From contig NC_086028.1 in NCBI RefSeq assembly GCF_036323735.1, positions 41,377,501 to 41,441,500 on the forward strand: a stretch of DNA of 64,000 bases, written 5' to 3'. The position numbers and the translations under genes are program-made. Position 1 is the stretch's first letter; the number at the start of each line of letters is the position of its first letter. Source of the DNA: Rattus norvegicus. Lineage: Eukaryota > Chordata > Mammalia > Rodentia > Muridae. Positions 1 to 11,458 of the stretch are shown here, piece by piece. Under the pieces are notes generated by a model, which ran no database searches, was not told where the DNA came from, and worked only from the letters and a program-made list of their open reading frames with translations.

Positions 1-490
1 GAGTGGTCTTTTCATTGTCCCTTCTTGGTCTTGGTTGCTACATTCCTGCTATCATATTGCACCTATACTCTATGTATTCTGCTCTCTTGGAGTTTCTGTT
101 ACACTAGAAACTAGAAACATAAGTGTTCATACATTGAGTACTCACTGATATAGTACATGTGCCAACATCTAAATAGATGATTACAGTGTTAGAGACTGAG
201 AAATAAGTTGTAGCTCTGACTTCACGGCAAATTCAACATGTCATGTTGGGATGTTGAGTGACAGAACCCCCTCTATACCCGCTTCACCATAAATATTAAA
301 TGAAGTTTGATCCCAGCCCTACTAACTTCAGAGTGAAGATGTGTGTCATGATGACTCTTCGACTGTAAGTTACAGGATGCTATTTCACTTGACTGCAGCA
401 AAAATGAAGTCTTTGTTAAAATGTTGTCAGAAAAGTTGTAGAATTGAAAGCTGAAAAAAATGAGAATTTTCCATGTAAACAGACACTACT
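1..490. other. Unassigned AT-rich non-coding sequence
   Basis: No open frame of note, no tandem repeat and no repeat family that I recognise. The segment ends where an ERVL-type LTR begins. Confidence 0.5.
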
Positions 491-900
491 TGTCCTAGTT
501 AGCTTCAACTGTCAACTTGACACAGTTGAGAGTTCTTGTAGAAGGGAATCTCAATTAAGGGACTTCCCAGGTCACAGTGGCCCACAGGTATGTTTGTAGG
601 AGATTGGCTGATTGCTAATTGATATGGGAGCTCTCCTGTGAGTGGTACTATTCTCTGGGCACTTGGTCATGGGATATGTAAGTAGAGTGTATAAAAAAGC
701 TAGTTGTCACAAAACTGCAGGTGAGAAAGCTAGTAAACAGTGTTCCCCTGTGGTTTCTGCTTCAAGTTCCTACTCAAACTCTTGCCCTGACTTCCTTCAA
801 AGATGGACTGTGACCTAAAATTATAAGCCAAATCAACTTTTTCCTCTCCCGTGCTGTTTTCAGTGAAAGCATATGTCGCAGCAATGGAAATGTAAGGATT
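491..900 (+). mobile_element. ERVL-type LTR (MLT2/MT2-like), solo
   Basis: Opens with tgtcctagttagcttcaact and a gtcaacttgacac motif, the typical start of the rodent ERVL-class LTR family seen repeatedly in this window. The middle carries the gggcacttggtcatggga...gtataaaa segment, which resembles a TATA region. The end has the signature gatggactgtgacc...ataagccaaat and cgcagcaatggaaa. No internal retroviral sequence follows, so it is a solo LTR. The subfamily name is inferred. Confidence 0.65.
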
Positions 901-1717
901 CCTACTTCACTTTCCTACTTGGCATTGATGTCATGTGGCTGAGAGAATGAGGAAGTAACATCAGACACGAGTCCTGCCAGGGATACCTCACAGGTGTGCT
1001 GGCTAACTGAAGGTACTCAAGACTCAAAGTGGGCCGTGCTGACTTCATCAACAATTACAGGGAACACTGTCCATTTGGTGGAGACTACCATCAGTCTGGC
1101 TGAGATGGCCTCCAGTTTGGAAGTGCATCTGAGATGGGATGGGGCTCCAAATTCAGCAAGATGCTGCTGCCTATGAGCAATTAGTAGAGCCAACTGGTGC
1201 AAGTCGGGGAAAATGTAAATATTACTCCCTAGGACGGTGGTGCATCTCCGTACCACATTCTTGAGAGGAAGCAGAATAATAGCTTGTAAATACCCACATA
1301 GGACATCTAATTACCATGTTATGACCCAGACCTACTTTGGCACCCATTATAACCCTACGAGTGGGTGTGAATTTGTCTTCACCTTGGATTCACTATGTTC
1401 AAGGATTACTGGGAGAGAGTCTGATGAAAATCTCTGTAATCATGTGACTTCCCTTTGGCTGTATAACTCCACAAAAGGAAGGATAGCTACAAGGGAAAAA
1501 CATGGACATAGCCTGGTAATGCATATGAGCTCCGCAGTAACATCTGGAGTTAATGATTGGCATATTACTGAGACATCACATGATACAATAGAAGTAACTT
1601 TCATTTTCCCCACATGTTCTGATATCCCGCAGTTAGGAGAGGGAATAGGTTATCGACCAGACTGCATTACATGGTCAAATATGAAAATAAAAGCTTTGGT
1701 GCTTTTAAATTTTTATG
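901..1717. other. Unassigned sequence with a 162-codon chance open frame
   Basis: No repeat family recognised. A plus-strand open frame at 1237-1725 has no recognisable domain and runs into the start of the B4 SINE, which argues against a genuine gene. No splice or promoter context supports it. Confidence 0.4.
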
Positions 1718-1942
1718 GGGTTTAGGGAGATGGCTCAGTGGCAGAATACTTGCTGTGTATGCATTAGGACTCCAACTGGAATCCATAGTAACTATATACA
1801 AAGCTGGATGTGGCTGAGAGTGAGTGTAACCTTAGTGTAGAGGGACAGAGATAGAAGAATTATAGGAGCTCACTAGCAAGCCAGTCTAACTTTCCCAGCA
1901 AGCTTTCTGTATGGTAAGAGATCCTGTCTCAAAACAATTAAG

Positions 1943-1944
<2 letters not shown>
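1718..1944 (+). mobile_element. B4-type SINE (tRNA/ID-like head plus B1-like tail)
   Basis: The head reads gggagatggctcagtggcag, the pol III A-box region of rodent tRNA-derived SINEs. Further on, gctggatgtggctgagagtg and gagatcctgtctcaaaac match the B1-derived half of B4. It is followed directly by an AT dinucleotide array that probably grew from its A-rich tail. Confidence 0.7.

Positions 1945-1981
<37 letters not shown>
1945..1981. repeat. (AT)n microsatellite
   Basis: About 18 uninterrupted AT units at the 3' tail of the B4 SINE. Confidence 0.98.
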
Positions 1982-1983
<2 letters not shown>

Positions 1984-3293
1984 AATATATATCCTTATCC
2001 AATATATAACATCATATTAATAACAAACATTTATTATTGTATCAAAGGGACTTGTCAGAGAAAACAGTGAGACTAACAGGGCCTTGGGACCCTGATTAAA
2101 TGTGCTAATAATGAAGTCATGCAGAGAAATATTTTGACCTGCTAAGATCCTATGAAAGTTAAGACAGAGAGGTGCAAAGACCCCATTCCCTGTGGAGTTT
2201 TCTAGAAAGAATGCTACTTTGGCCATAGTGTTAACTTTTCAGGAAGTAGGGTATGCCCTTGTCTGCCTTCTGCTTAGTCACAGCCTTAGAGAACCTTTGT
2301 TTGCCTTGTCTGCCTCAAGTCACCCACTTGTCCATCTCTGAAAGAAGGGTGTGTAAGATTTTTGTATCTCAGAGACCATGCATACCAAGTGAAAGCTGAA
2401 CTATCAATGGGCAGCCTCAGGGCAGAGACAAGGTGCTATAATGGGCTCCCAATGAGATGAGATCAGGATAGGGAAGATCAGGGGGATGCCAGAGAGAGGG
2501 AGAGTAGCAGGCCCCCACCACTGTTCCTAAACACCATGGGCGCCTGACTCTGAGAACTGAATTCTACCATGCCATAAAAGCCCATTCAGAATCTCCATCA
2601 GGATGTAATGGTCCAAGGGGAGCCCTGGTCTGGGGTTTCAGGAGCTGTGTCTCTCAGCATAGTAGACTAGACAAAATGGGAGTTTAAATAAAGTATGATG
2701 GGAGGTAAAACTCTAGCTCTGTATTCACCACCCTTTAAACCACAGTAATCCTGACTGCGCCTTCATTTGTCAGGAAACGGCAGAAACCACTTTTGCTTCG
2801 GAAAAAAAATGTGCGTAGGTGAGGGAGGTAGGGAATTATTTATCAGATGTTCACCTTCTTAAGCACTCTATTGAAGATTTGTCTGAGGCTCGTGTTTCTA
2901 TGACATTGAATCAGATAGCGATAAAGGCGACTGATGGCGATAGCACCGGTGTGCACAGAGCTGCTCTTAGAAAAAAAAGGATGACAAATTCTTCAAGAGA
3001 TAGCTGCAGTTGTAGGCGGATTAGATGTGGGAATGGGAAAATGATGAATCCCAAGAAGAAACTCAAATATTTGGCATCATTTTCCCTCAGAACAAATGAC
3101 TGGCCAGTCATAGGCAGCAGAAAGTGGGACTTGTGAAGAAAGACATATTGGTTTATTTCATTTTTCTTACATTCCTGCACCTCTGGTGCTATATTCTTGC
3201 CACAAAGAAAGTCATAAGTGTTTCAGCAGAAGTATTCAGACTTCATTAATTCACTTGCAGGAGATCAGAATACAAAATAAAGAGAGATGTGAC
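1982..3293. other. Unassigned non-coding sequence, possibly an old LTR at 2480-2700
   Basis: The part around 2480-2700 has an LTR-like flavour (a cataaaag box, ggagccctgg, a later aataaag) but I cannot name a family. Open frames here are short and overlap on opposite strands. No exon signal was seen. Confidence 0.3.
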
Positions 3294-3623
3294 TGTCCTA
3301 GTTCGCTTATCTAGCGTCATCTGAGAAGGGAGTGTCATTTGAAGGATTGCCTAGATTATATTGACCTGTGAGGATGTCTGTGAGGGGATGTCCTCATTAT
3401 TAGTGCATGGAGGAAAGACAAGCATACACAATAATAATAATAATTATATATATATTATTGTGTGTGTATGTGAAAACTAACAAATCATGAGCCCATGAAC
3501 AAACCAGAAAGCAGCATTCCTTCCTTGTTTCTGTTCAGTTTCTGCTCTGACTCTCCTTAGTGGTGGACTACGACTATGACTATGAAGTGAGAACTAAGGT
3601 CTTTCCTCCCTTAAGTTGCTTAA
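3294..3623 (+). mobile_element. ERVL-type LTR, first of a tandem pair, 3' end missing
   Basis: Starts tgtcctagttcgcttatcta and continues with ctgagaagggagtgtcatttg and gattgcctagattatattg, typical of this LTR family. The end stops at cccttaagttgctt, short of the usual cagcaatagaaa terminus. An (AAT)n(AT)n(GT)n stretch at 3431-3472 sits inside it. A second copy follows immediately. Confidence 0.6.
3431..3472. repeat. AAT / AT / GT compound simple repeat
   Basis: Short runs of aat, then atat, then gtgtgt within the first LTR of the tandem pair. Confidence 0.9.
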
Positions 3624-3972
3624 GGAATCACTTAAATCAGGTTGGGCTGTGGACATACCTGTGAGGAGATTTGATGATTGTTAATTAATGTAGGAGAGCT
3701 CGGCCCACAGTGGGATGCATTGTTCCCTGGGCAGGTCTTCCTGGGCTATATAAGAAGCATAATTAAGCATGAGTCTTGAGAGCCGAAGAATGCAGGAGCC
3801 ACCAATCAGTACTTCTGCATGTTTACCTCTCCAAATTCCTACGTGAGTTCCTTTGCAAATGTCCATCAATAATGGACTGTAACCCACAAGCTGAAATAAA
3901 CCCTTTCCTTCCCCTACACTGCATTCAATCATATCATTTTATCACAGCAACAGAAAAGAAACTAGGATATAG
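3624..3972 (+). mobile_element. ERVL-type LTR, second of a tandem pair, 5' end missing
   Basis: Begins inside the family consensus (gaatcacttaaatcaggttg corresponds to the usual gaattgcctagatcagattg), then carries the gggcaggtcttcctgggcta / tataagaagc segment, the aatggactgtaaccc block, ataaaccctttcctt and the terminal cacagcaacagaaaag. Only the first 70-100 bases are missing. Confidence 0.7.
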
Positions 3973-3979
3973 CCCCAAA

Positions 3980-5550
3980 TAAAATACATTTAAAAAATGA
4001 AGGTAGAAGAAAATAGAGAAAGAGAAAACGCTAAAGAATCAGGAGACAATATCAAATGACTTCATAATTTAATATGTATGTAATAAGACTAGCAAAGAAA
4101 ACGAGATTTCACTTAGGTGACAGGAAGGAGAGAAAATATGATTCAAGAAAGCGAAAGGTTAAAATGTTTCAAGTTTGATGAGTACTGCAACCCACAGATC
4201 AAAGAAACCCGAGGAACCTCCTGGCACGGAAAGCAAGAGGGCTCATCCCAGTGCTATGTTGTCATAAATGGGATAAAGATAATGCAGTAAAGGTACCTAA
4301 AAGAAACAGAAAATATACTCTATGCCAAGACGAAAAAAAAATCAAACCAACTAGGGGCATATTTCTTTCTGGAGAAAAGGTAAACTAAAACACAGTGAAG
4401 TAAGATCTTTGTCCTGGTTTATGTCAAGTTGTCCCAAGCCAAGTCATTTGGGAAGAAGAAGCCTCAATTGAAAGCATGCCCTAACATATTGGTTGGTGAC
4501 CAAACTGTGGAGCATGTTCTTGGTTGATGATTGATATTTGAGTTTGCATCACATTAATGGTGGTGCTATGCCTATAAGTTGATGTTGCAGAAGCCAGTAG
4601 GTAGCATTTCTTCATTGTCTCTGGGTCAGTTCCTGACTCCAGGTGTCTGCCCTGACTTCCTTTGATGATGAACTATGATATGGAACTAGAAATAAGTGAA
4701 ATAAAATCTTTTCCTAAAAGTTGCTTTTGGTTCTATTTCCTGGCAATAGAAACCCTCACAAAGACATACTCTTTAAGAAAAGAATAATTTGTGTAAAATT
4801 CTATTGTGTGTGAAAATATGATTAAAAAGAGGATGAGGGAGTCCCTCAGGAAGACAGAAATGTATAATAGATGTAAATAAATATATGTATAAACCAAAGA
4901 AGAGAACCAGAAATGGTGTGTGTACGGGAAATCTTTAAGATATCTTGGTACATATCTACTTTTTAAAAAGCCCTAAAAGAAGCAATGTAATGTATTTGAG
5001 GGCATATAGCATTTAGAAAAGTAAAATTTATGATCATAAAATCCATAGAGTGTGAAACAGAAGACTTCCATATGAAGAGGTATATCACTTAGAAGTAGAT
5101 TATGACAAGTATCTTTTTAATATAATATATTTCAGAAGTAACAATCGAAATACTCCAAGTATACAGTGTATTTATACCTTTACACATTGCCACAGTCAAG
5201 CTAATTAGCATAATCATGCCACCACAGCATTATCTTTTGTGAGTATGCTGAGAATATTTGATGTCTTTAGAATTTTAATCATATATAATTATTAAGTATA
5301 TTCATCACACTGACGTTGGTCTCTACAACCTATAATTGCAGTGATATAGCTATGACTAAGGTCTTCCCACATCTTCAGTACCTGTCCCCAAATAACGACC
5401 TACTCACTGTGCCTGAGTTCTCCTTCTATAGACTTTATATAGGGAAAATATGTAGTATTTGTCTTTCTGTGTCAGGCTTCTTTTGCTGTGTATGGATTAA
5501 CATGGGTATGGCTATGGCTATCTTGAGAGTAAGGCATGCAAATTCCAGCT
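3980..5550 (+). mobile_element. Ancient mammalian L1 or half-L1 (L1M/HAL1-like) fragment
   Basis: Before and after an inserted LTR the sequence follows the ancient L1 segment that lies upstream of ORF2: gggagtccctcaggaagac, accagaaatggtg and the later cattatcacttagaag-type text. It then passes directly into typical L1 3' UTR text (ccacagtcaagctaattagc, 5191-5210; gtagtatttgtctttctgtg, 5451-5470). ORF2 is absent between the two parts. No coding frame survives. Confidence 0.55.
4410..4766 (+). mobile_element. ERVL-type LTR inserted in the ancient L1
   Basis: Starts tgtcctggtttatgtcaagt and ends ggcaatagaaaccctcacaa aagaca. The family middle (tgccctgacttcctttgatg, ataaaatcttttcct, agttgcttttgg) is clear. 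L1-like sequence resumes on both sides, so this is a secondary insertion. Confidence 0.7.
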
Positions 5551-6169
5551 CTCGCCTTACAATTCAGACAGGAGCAGCCAAGTCTAGTTTTAGAAGTACT
5601 GAACCATGAGTTTATTACATTAGTATAACGTCCTTAACAGCCTGAGTTTTGCTCTTTCTCCAGTAGAGTGCTGGCCACGAAAGGCTATTGGTTCATGCTA
5701 TAACATAGGTTGGCAGTGTTCAAGGCCACAGATGTGGCATAGAAAACAACAGCTGATCCCTCTATGAAGATTCTAGATGAGTTAACTTCTACTGCAGAAA
5801 CAATAGAAGTGACTGCACCTCTGAGAAAAGAAGGACCTTGCTTAGAATTCTGAACAGACAGACATTAGGAAGACAGTGAGAAGACTAAAATCCAAACCTC
5901 ATTCTTCAATGTCCTGATGTCACTCCATGCTAACAAGTTTCCAGTGCTTACAGGAGATCATGACTTCACTGAAGTCAAAGAAGGTTCCATAAATTCAGCA
6001 GATATTGATTGGCGTAGAAAAAGTCTCAGACATAGAATTTCAAAGTTATTTCAATGAGACACAAAGAGCTTGAAGAAAACACAGAGAAAATTTTCAGCAC
6101 TCCCACAGAGACACTTAACAAAGAAAAAAAAGAAGAAAGTAATTTTAAAAAATTAAGCAGATATTTTTT
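5551..6169. other. Unassigned A-rich non-coding sequence
   Basis: No repeat family or open frame that I can name. It is bounded by the ancient L1 3' end and by an Lx 3' UTR; parts may belong to either. Confidence 0.35.
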
Positions 6170-6546
6170 TAGGTGGTGAAAACAGTGAAGCTAAAAATGT
6201 CATTCTACCTAGCTGTGAACACTGCAAGCTATAATAATTGCTGGCCTGGCAAGATATTCCCACTGGTGCAATGGTGGCATAGGCATCAATGGGGTAACCA
6301 ACCGCTTTTCTGTTTAAGTTATACTCCACAAGATGAAATCTATACCTAGTATCATTATCAGGTCAAGAATATGACCTGTAGGGGTTGGGGATTTAGCTCA
6401 GTGGTAGAGCGCTTGCCTAGGAAGCGCAAGGCCCTGGGTTCGGTCCCCAGCTCCGAAAAATAGAACCAAAAAAAAAAAAAAAGAATATGACCTGTAGCTA
6501 GACATAAATGGTGAGGTCCTATGACCTCACCAGTCAGACTTAACCT
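6170..6546 (+). mobile_element. Lx-type L1 3' UTR fragment, interrupted by an ID SINE
   Basis: The gcaagctataataattgctg / gcctggcaagatattcccac / ggggtaaccaaccgc / acaagatgaaatctatacc string resembles a second, longer copy at 15185-16130. Both look like the 3' untranslated region of the old rodent Lx L1 families. The ID element splits it at 6380/6481. Confidence 0.5.
6365..6496 (+). mobile_element. ID SINE (BC1-derived, rat type) with perfect target-site duplications
   Basis: The 75-80 bp body starts ggggttggggatttagctca and contains a tRNA-like A box (tagctcagtggtagagc) and B box (ggttcggtccc), so it retains an internal RNA polymerase III promoter. It ends ccagctccg and has an A-rich tail at 6455-6482. 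The 16-bp sequence aagaatatgacctgta lies at 6365-6380 and again at 6481-6496 without mismatch: a fresh target-site duplication. Abundant ID elements of this type are a hallmark of the rat genome. Transcription of this copy is possible but unproven. Confidence 0.97.
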
Positions 6547-6590
6547 GACCAAATGATCTCACAAAGAAAGGACAAAAAGAAGGTACTTAA

Positions 6591-7141
6591 GATTTTCAAG
6601 GGGCATGTGGCCCATAGATGGATGAAGTAAAGAAGTGCAGGCCGACAGGAGCCGGATGTAGATCGCTCCTGAGAGACACAGCCAGAATACAGCAAACACA
6701 GAGGCGAATGCCAGCAGCAAACCACTGAACTGAGAATAGGACCCCTGTTGAAGGAATCAGAGAAAGAACTGGAAGAGCTTGAAGGGGCTTGAGACCCCAT
6801 ATGTACAACAATGCCAAGCAACCAGAGCTTCCAGGGACTAAGCCACTACCTAAAGACTATACATGGACTGACCCTGGACTCTGACCTCATAGGTAGCAAT
6901 GAATATCCTAGTAAGAGCACCAGTGGAAGGGGAAGCCCTGGGTCCTGCTAAGACTGAACCCCCAGTGATTGTTGGGGGAAGGGCGGTAATGGGGGGAAGG
7001 ATGGGGAGGGGAACACTGATAACAAAGGGGAGGGGGGAAGGGGATGTTTGCCGGGAAACCGGGAAAGGGAATAACACTCGAAATGTATATATGAAATACT
7101 CAAGTTAATAATAAAAAAAAAAAAAGATTGTCAAGGGGCAT
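6591..7141 (+). mobile_element. Young rat L1 (L1_Rn type), 5'-truncated, 3' UTR only
   Basis: The inserted part is 6607-7125. It carries the rodent L1 3' UTR: gaacccccagtgattgttgg, a G-rich polypurine tract (about 6965-7045), gggaataacactcgaaatg and a short poly(A). A 16-bp target-site duplication (gattttcaaggggcat at 6591-6606, gattgtcaaggggcat at 7126-7141) has one mismatch. Only the very end of ORF2, if any, is included, so it cannot move on its own. Confidence 0.93.
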
Positions 7142-7345
7142 CACCCATGCCAGGTCTCTGGCGTTTCCTAGAGATACTACCCCTGCCAATTTTTGTTCAC
7201 TCTACCCTGCTCTCCCTCCACCTGCTTCACCTCCCCCATTTCTCTCCCCCCCCCCATTACCTTTCTCACCTAGTTCCCTCCATTCATCCACCTCCAATGG
7301 CAATTTTATTCCCACTTCTGAAGGAGATTCAAGCATAAAAACATG
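7142..7345 (-). mobile_element. Lx-type L1 3' UTR fragment (polypyrimidine on the plus strand)
   Basis: On the minus strand it reads tgcttgaatctccttcagaa, ccattggaggtggatgaatg, a G-rich polypurine tract and agtatctctaggaaacgcca gagacctgg, which fits an Lx L1 3' untranslated region. The plus-strand frames through it are artefacts of C/T-rich composition. Confidence 0.5.
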
Positions 7346-7595
7346 GTTGTGCAAGGATGTCTCAACATTTCACATTGTACCTCTCAAATCTCTTTGTTTA
7401 CTATATTTGTAACAACACTGGGTGCTGTATTATACATTAGGTTAAAACAGAACTGATGCTCTCAGTAAGATGTTTGCATGTTGTCTCCATTTCTGTATTA
7501 ATTTAATTGTCTTAAAATCAGAATCCTAAGACTTTATTAATACATTTCACAAAGACTAAGTAAGTTATTGTGTTAGTTTCAGTTATACAAAGAAA
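7346..7595. other. Unassigned AT-rich sequence
   Basis: No family or frame recognised. Confidence 0.4.
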
Positions 7596-7862
7596 TTAGA
7601 ACTCAGAGATTTATTATAGTTAGCCTTTTGTTACAGTGGCTGAAAAACTCAAAATTTATAGTCTGGATGCTGGTGACCCTGAAGAACCATGGTGGTGGTT
7701 TCAGGATGCCGCTAGAAGACATATGTCCTGTCAGGCTGCAGTTGCCGCCTAAACTCAGCTTTTCTGATCTCCTCAGGTATTCAGCTGATCTGATGCAAAT
7801 TACACAATTAGGGAAAACAGACTACTTAATCCAATAATCCAGAGGTTATCATAATTCATAAA
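7596..7862 (-). mobile_element. Probable MLT2-like ERVL LTR remnant
   Basis: The string gagatttattatagttagcc near the start and acagactacttaatccaata atccagagg near the end fit the reverse complement of an old mammalian MLT2 LTR. Divergence is high and no terminal motif survives. Confidence 0.4.
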
Positions 7863-9605
7863 GACTATCACTAACATGTCTAAAAAAGGGTTTAACTAAA
7901 TGTCTGGTCACTCCATGGATTAGATGTTAATGAATTTAACATCTTTTGTACTATATTTGGCACATGCAGAAGCAAATCTTGGCAAACAGATATTTACGTA
8001 AGACTTAAGAGTGTAGAACTAGAGTTCATTGGAAGATTAGAAATAAGTAAGGGTAGAGGGAGCAGGCAGGAAGCACTTCAAAGCTTACCATTAAATAAAC
8101 GGCAATTATGTTAAAAAAATTAAAAGGTCTGAAAAGCAAGCATACCACAGGGGAACACTGTATCCAGCAAAGCTATCCTTTGACAAAAGTCATAAAGACA
8201 CTCATGGACAAACAGAAGCTAGGAGAATGTATCCCCACAACACCTGTCATAGAAACGTTGAGAGTCCTTTACACTCAAAAGGAGATATTAATGACCAAGC
8301 AGAGAATATGAAAAGGCCTAAAACAGTAATTTTAGAAACAAGTTCAAAATGTTCTCACATTATAAATATGGTACAAACTGTTTCTATTTTCAGCATGAGG
8401 ACTATGGTCATTTAAAATAATAACTGTACTGACATGTTGCAAATGGGAAATACACAAAGATATAAAATGAAACATCAGAAGTTCAAGAAGTTTAAGTGTA
8501 TACATTTTTATTTGAATTTTTTTCATCAATTTCACATCATAGAATTAAATAAAGAGCTTTCCTCTTGGAGTAGTTGAACAGAGTGAACCCAAACTTGACC
8601 TCGCCACTCCTCTGTCTTCCTCCTGTATGTAGTTTGTGGCCTGCTTCCTGTCTGTTGTGTGCATCTGATCGATCTGCCTTCTTCTGTTCCCCATCAACAT
8701 GTCTGTGTGTACCTAACCAAAGCTTTGTCCCGTGTTAACTGAACATCACAAAAATCACAATATGGAAATGCTTTCTGCAGAAATCTTTAACAGTGTTTTA
8801 GAGGGAAAGAAGATATTTTACAGACCTAGGACAGCATAGAAAACAATACACAAATGCTAGCAACCTATAGCCATATCTTACTAAACATTTATAGGAAACT
8901 TTTTTTGATAAAGGTTGCGTTCAACTGGTTGCCTGCTTTTAGAAAATTATATTCTGACATATACATGTATATTACTCTGAGTCAGGGACATGGAAGAATA
9001 TATAACTAAAGATGAAATCTACGAATTTAACTTAGGCTGTAAAAGTAGGGTACAAAGGCAATTCCAGGCATAGGAAGGTTGGATATATTGTTTTTTAAAT
9101 GCAAGTTTAAATGAGCAGTAAATTAGTTGCAACATCTGGAAAATATTTAGTCTCTTTGTAGGCAAGATATAGATAAAAGAAATGTATCACCATAGCTTTC
9201 TTTTTCTGTTCTTATCTTTATGTTGTATCTACTATTTAAGAATAGCTTATTATAACTGTTTCATGGCCACCAAAAAGTCTATAATAAACAAACCTCAAAA
9301 GAAGCACACTATTAGAGTAAATTACACAGTACCCAAGGTAGAGCAGCAAGAGGTAGGAAAATGGGACTCCAATAAACAAATAAACAAAATCAAAATTAAA
9401 GAAACACAAAAACCAGAAAACAAGTTACAAAATGTCACTAATATAAATTGAAGGAAATCTACAATGAGTGACTTTTGTTATTTTTTAAGACTCAAGTGTG
9501 TGCTACTCACAAGAAACTCAGTTCATTTCTAAGGACTTATACAAACGGAAAGGCACGAGATAGAATAAAGTATTCTAGGTAAGTGGAACTCCAAGAGGTA
9601 GTGGT

Positions 9606-9985
9606 GCCTTGGTTTCTCTTCATTCTATGATAAAATACCTAAATAAGCACATCTTAAGAGGAAGAGGTTCATTCTGGATCACAGACCAACAGTGCAGTCC
9701 ACTGTGGGGCATGGTAAGTGGCAAGAACTTGAGGCGAGTGACTGCATCATATCAACGACAAGGAAAGGAGGGATGAATACATTCTTCTATTCAATAGGTT
9801 TTCTCTAGCTTAGGATCCACTGCCTAGGAAACAGTCCTGCCTGGCCACTGTTAGGACGAGTCTTCAGCCATTAATTAACATAATCAAGATAATTTCACAC
9901 AGAATTACGCCCCCAGGCCTGTCTCCCAGATGGCTGTAGACCCTGTCCCGTTGACAATCAATATTATCCATCACAAGTGGCAAAT
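9606..9985 (-). mobile_element. ERVL-type LTR nested in the ancient L1
   Basis: On the minus strand it starts gtgatggataatattgattg and runs through aattatcttgattatgttaa, agtggactgcac and the terminal ttatcatagaatgaagagaa. It resembles the copies at 21228-21585 and 60446-60835. L1 ORF2-like sequence flanks it on both sides. Confidence 0.65.
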
Positions 9986-10743
9986 TTACAGAAGATAAAG
10001 TATGCTTTAATTGACATCCATTAAAAGTATATGGTCTTAAAATGAAAAGGGGGAGGGTGAGTTAGCAAGAAGAAATGATTCTAATAATATAGTCAGTCCT
10101 CCAACCCAAAAGCACCCTGATCAATGAAGGGAAGATAAAGGGGCCTAAAGGGGGAAGAGATCCCATCACCAAATGAGTTGGATGTTACAATGCCCCATTT
10201 TCAAACACAAATAATAGAGAAAGGGAATCATCCAAAAATGAGCAGCAGTAGTAATGTATTGCAGACCAAATGAACAGATTGTCACGATAGGTCACATGAT
10301 GGACCACGAGACAAACCAGCAAATAAAAGCAAACTGAAGTCATATTGCCTTTTCAGAAAGCAAACCAATAAAAGTAGCTACCAATAGTAATAATAAACAA
10401 GTGTTTTCACAGGTATGTGAAAATTAAACAGCTGCCTTTAAAGTAACTAGGGGACAGAATTATCATAATGAAAACCAAATTAAAATGAGTGTTAATGGAG
10501 ATGTAACATGCCAAAGCCCATGGAATGCAGCAAAAAAAAAAAAAAAGGACTAAAAGGAAGACTACAGCAACTGATGCATAAATCTAGCATCAGAAAATTT
10601 CCACACAACTGACTGCTTCCTCCTAAAATGAGGATAAAATAAGAGCAAACAAATGGCATGTGATGTCATTAGTCTTAGTCAAAAGAGAAAAGTAGATCGA
10701 TGCAGAAGTAAGCGAGGTGAACATGAAAATCTAGACAACAGAA

Positions 10744-10968
10744 TACAAGCTGGGGCCTGTGGTGTGAACCTGTAATCCCAACTGCTCCCAAGGTGGAAGC
10801 CAGAATCACAGAATCCAGAATGTGGAAGCTATTCAAGGCCTTTCTGTGTATCAGAGTGATTTCCATCCTGACCTGGATGTCAGTGAGACAAGACTTGAAA
10901 CCAAAATATGCAAAAGGGTTGAGATTGCAGCTCAGTATAACATGTCCTAGCATGTGCTTAGCATGAAA
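10744..10968 (+). mobile_element. B1-like SINE followed by an ID-like SINE head
   Basis: The first part has cctgtggtgtgaacctgtaa tcccaactgc, the B1 7SL-derived core, and ends at about 10905. The second part, 10917-10968, reads gggttgagattgcagctcag and tagcatgtgcttagca, an ID/tRNA-like head. The latter is cut off by the microsatellite that starts at 10983. The same order, B1 then ID, recurs at 25938-26160. Confidence 0.55.
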
Positions 10969-10981
10969 AAACTCACAATGT

Positions 10982-11101
<120 letters not shown>

Positions 11102-11399
11102 ACAAAACCAAACCCCAGAAATTTGACAAAAAACAAATAGATCAATAAATCTAAGAACCACTTCTGTACAAAGGGGAAGCAAGCAGATAATTCTTAATCT
11201 GACTAAGAAAAAGAGAAAAGACTCATGAATTTAACCAAAGAAGAGAAAGTTCCCTGAATAAAATTAATAAAAAATACCCAATAAATTGATGCAGACATTA
11301 GAAAAAAGAAAGCTATCTCATGCCCTGGACTGGAATTTCCATGCATTCAGTTTTGGTTTATCACACCAGTGGTATTCTTTTATGTAAAAGATCTATTCT

Positions 11400-11408
11400 T
11401 TTATTTTA

Positions 11409-11458
<50 letters not shown>

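Noticed and set aside
1237..1725. 162-codon plus-strand open frame
   Set aside because: No domain, no splice or promoter context, and it runs into the head of a B4 SINE. A frame this long can be expected about once by chance in a window of this size.
6381..6459. Genuine tRNA gene
   Set aside because: The A and B boxes are tRNA-like, but the body, A-tail and target duplications identify an ID SINE.
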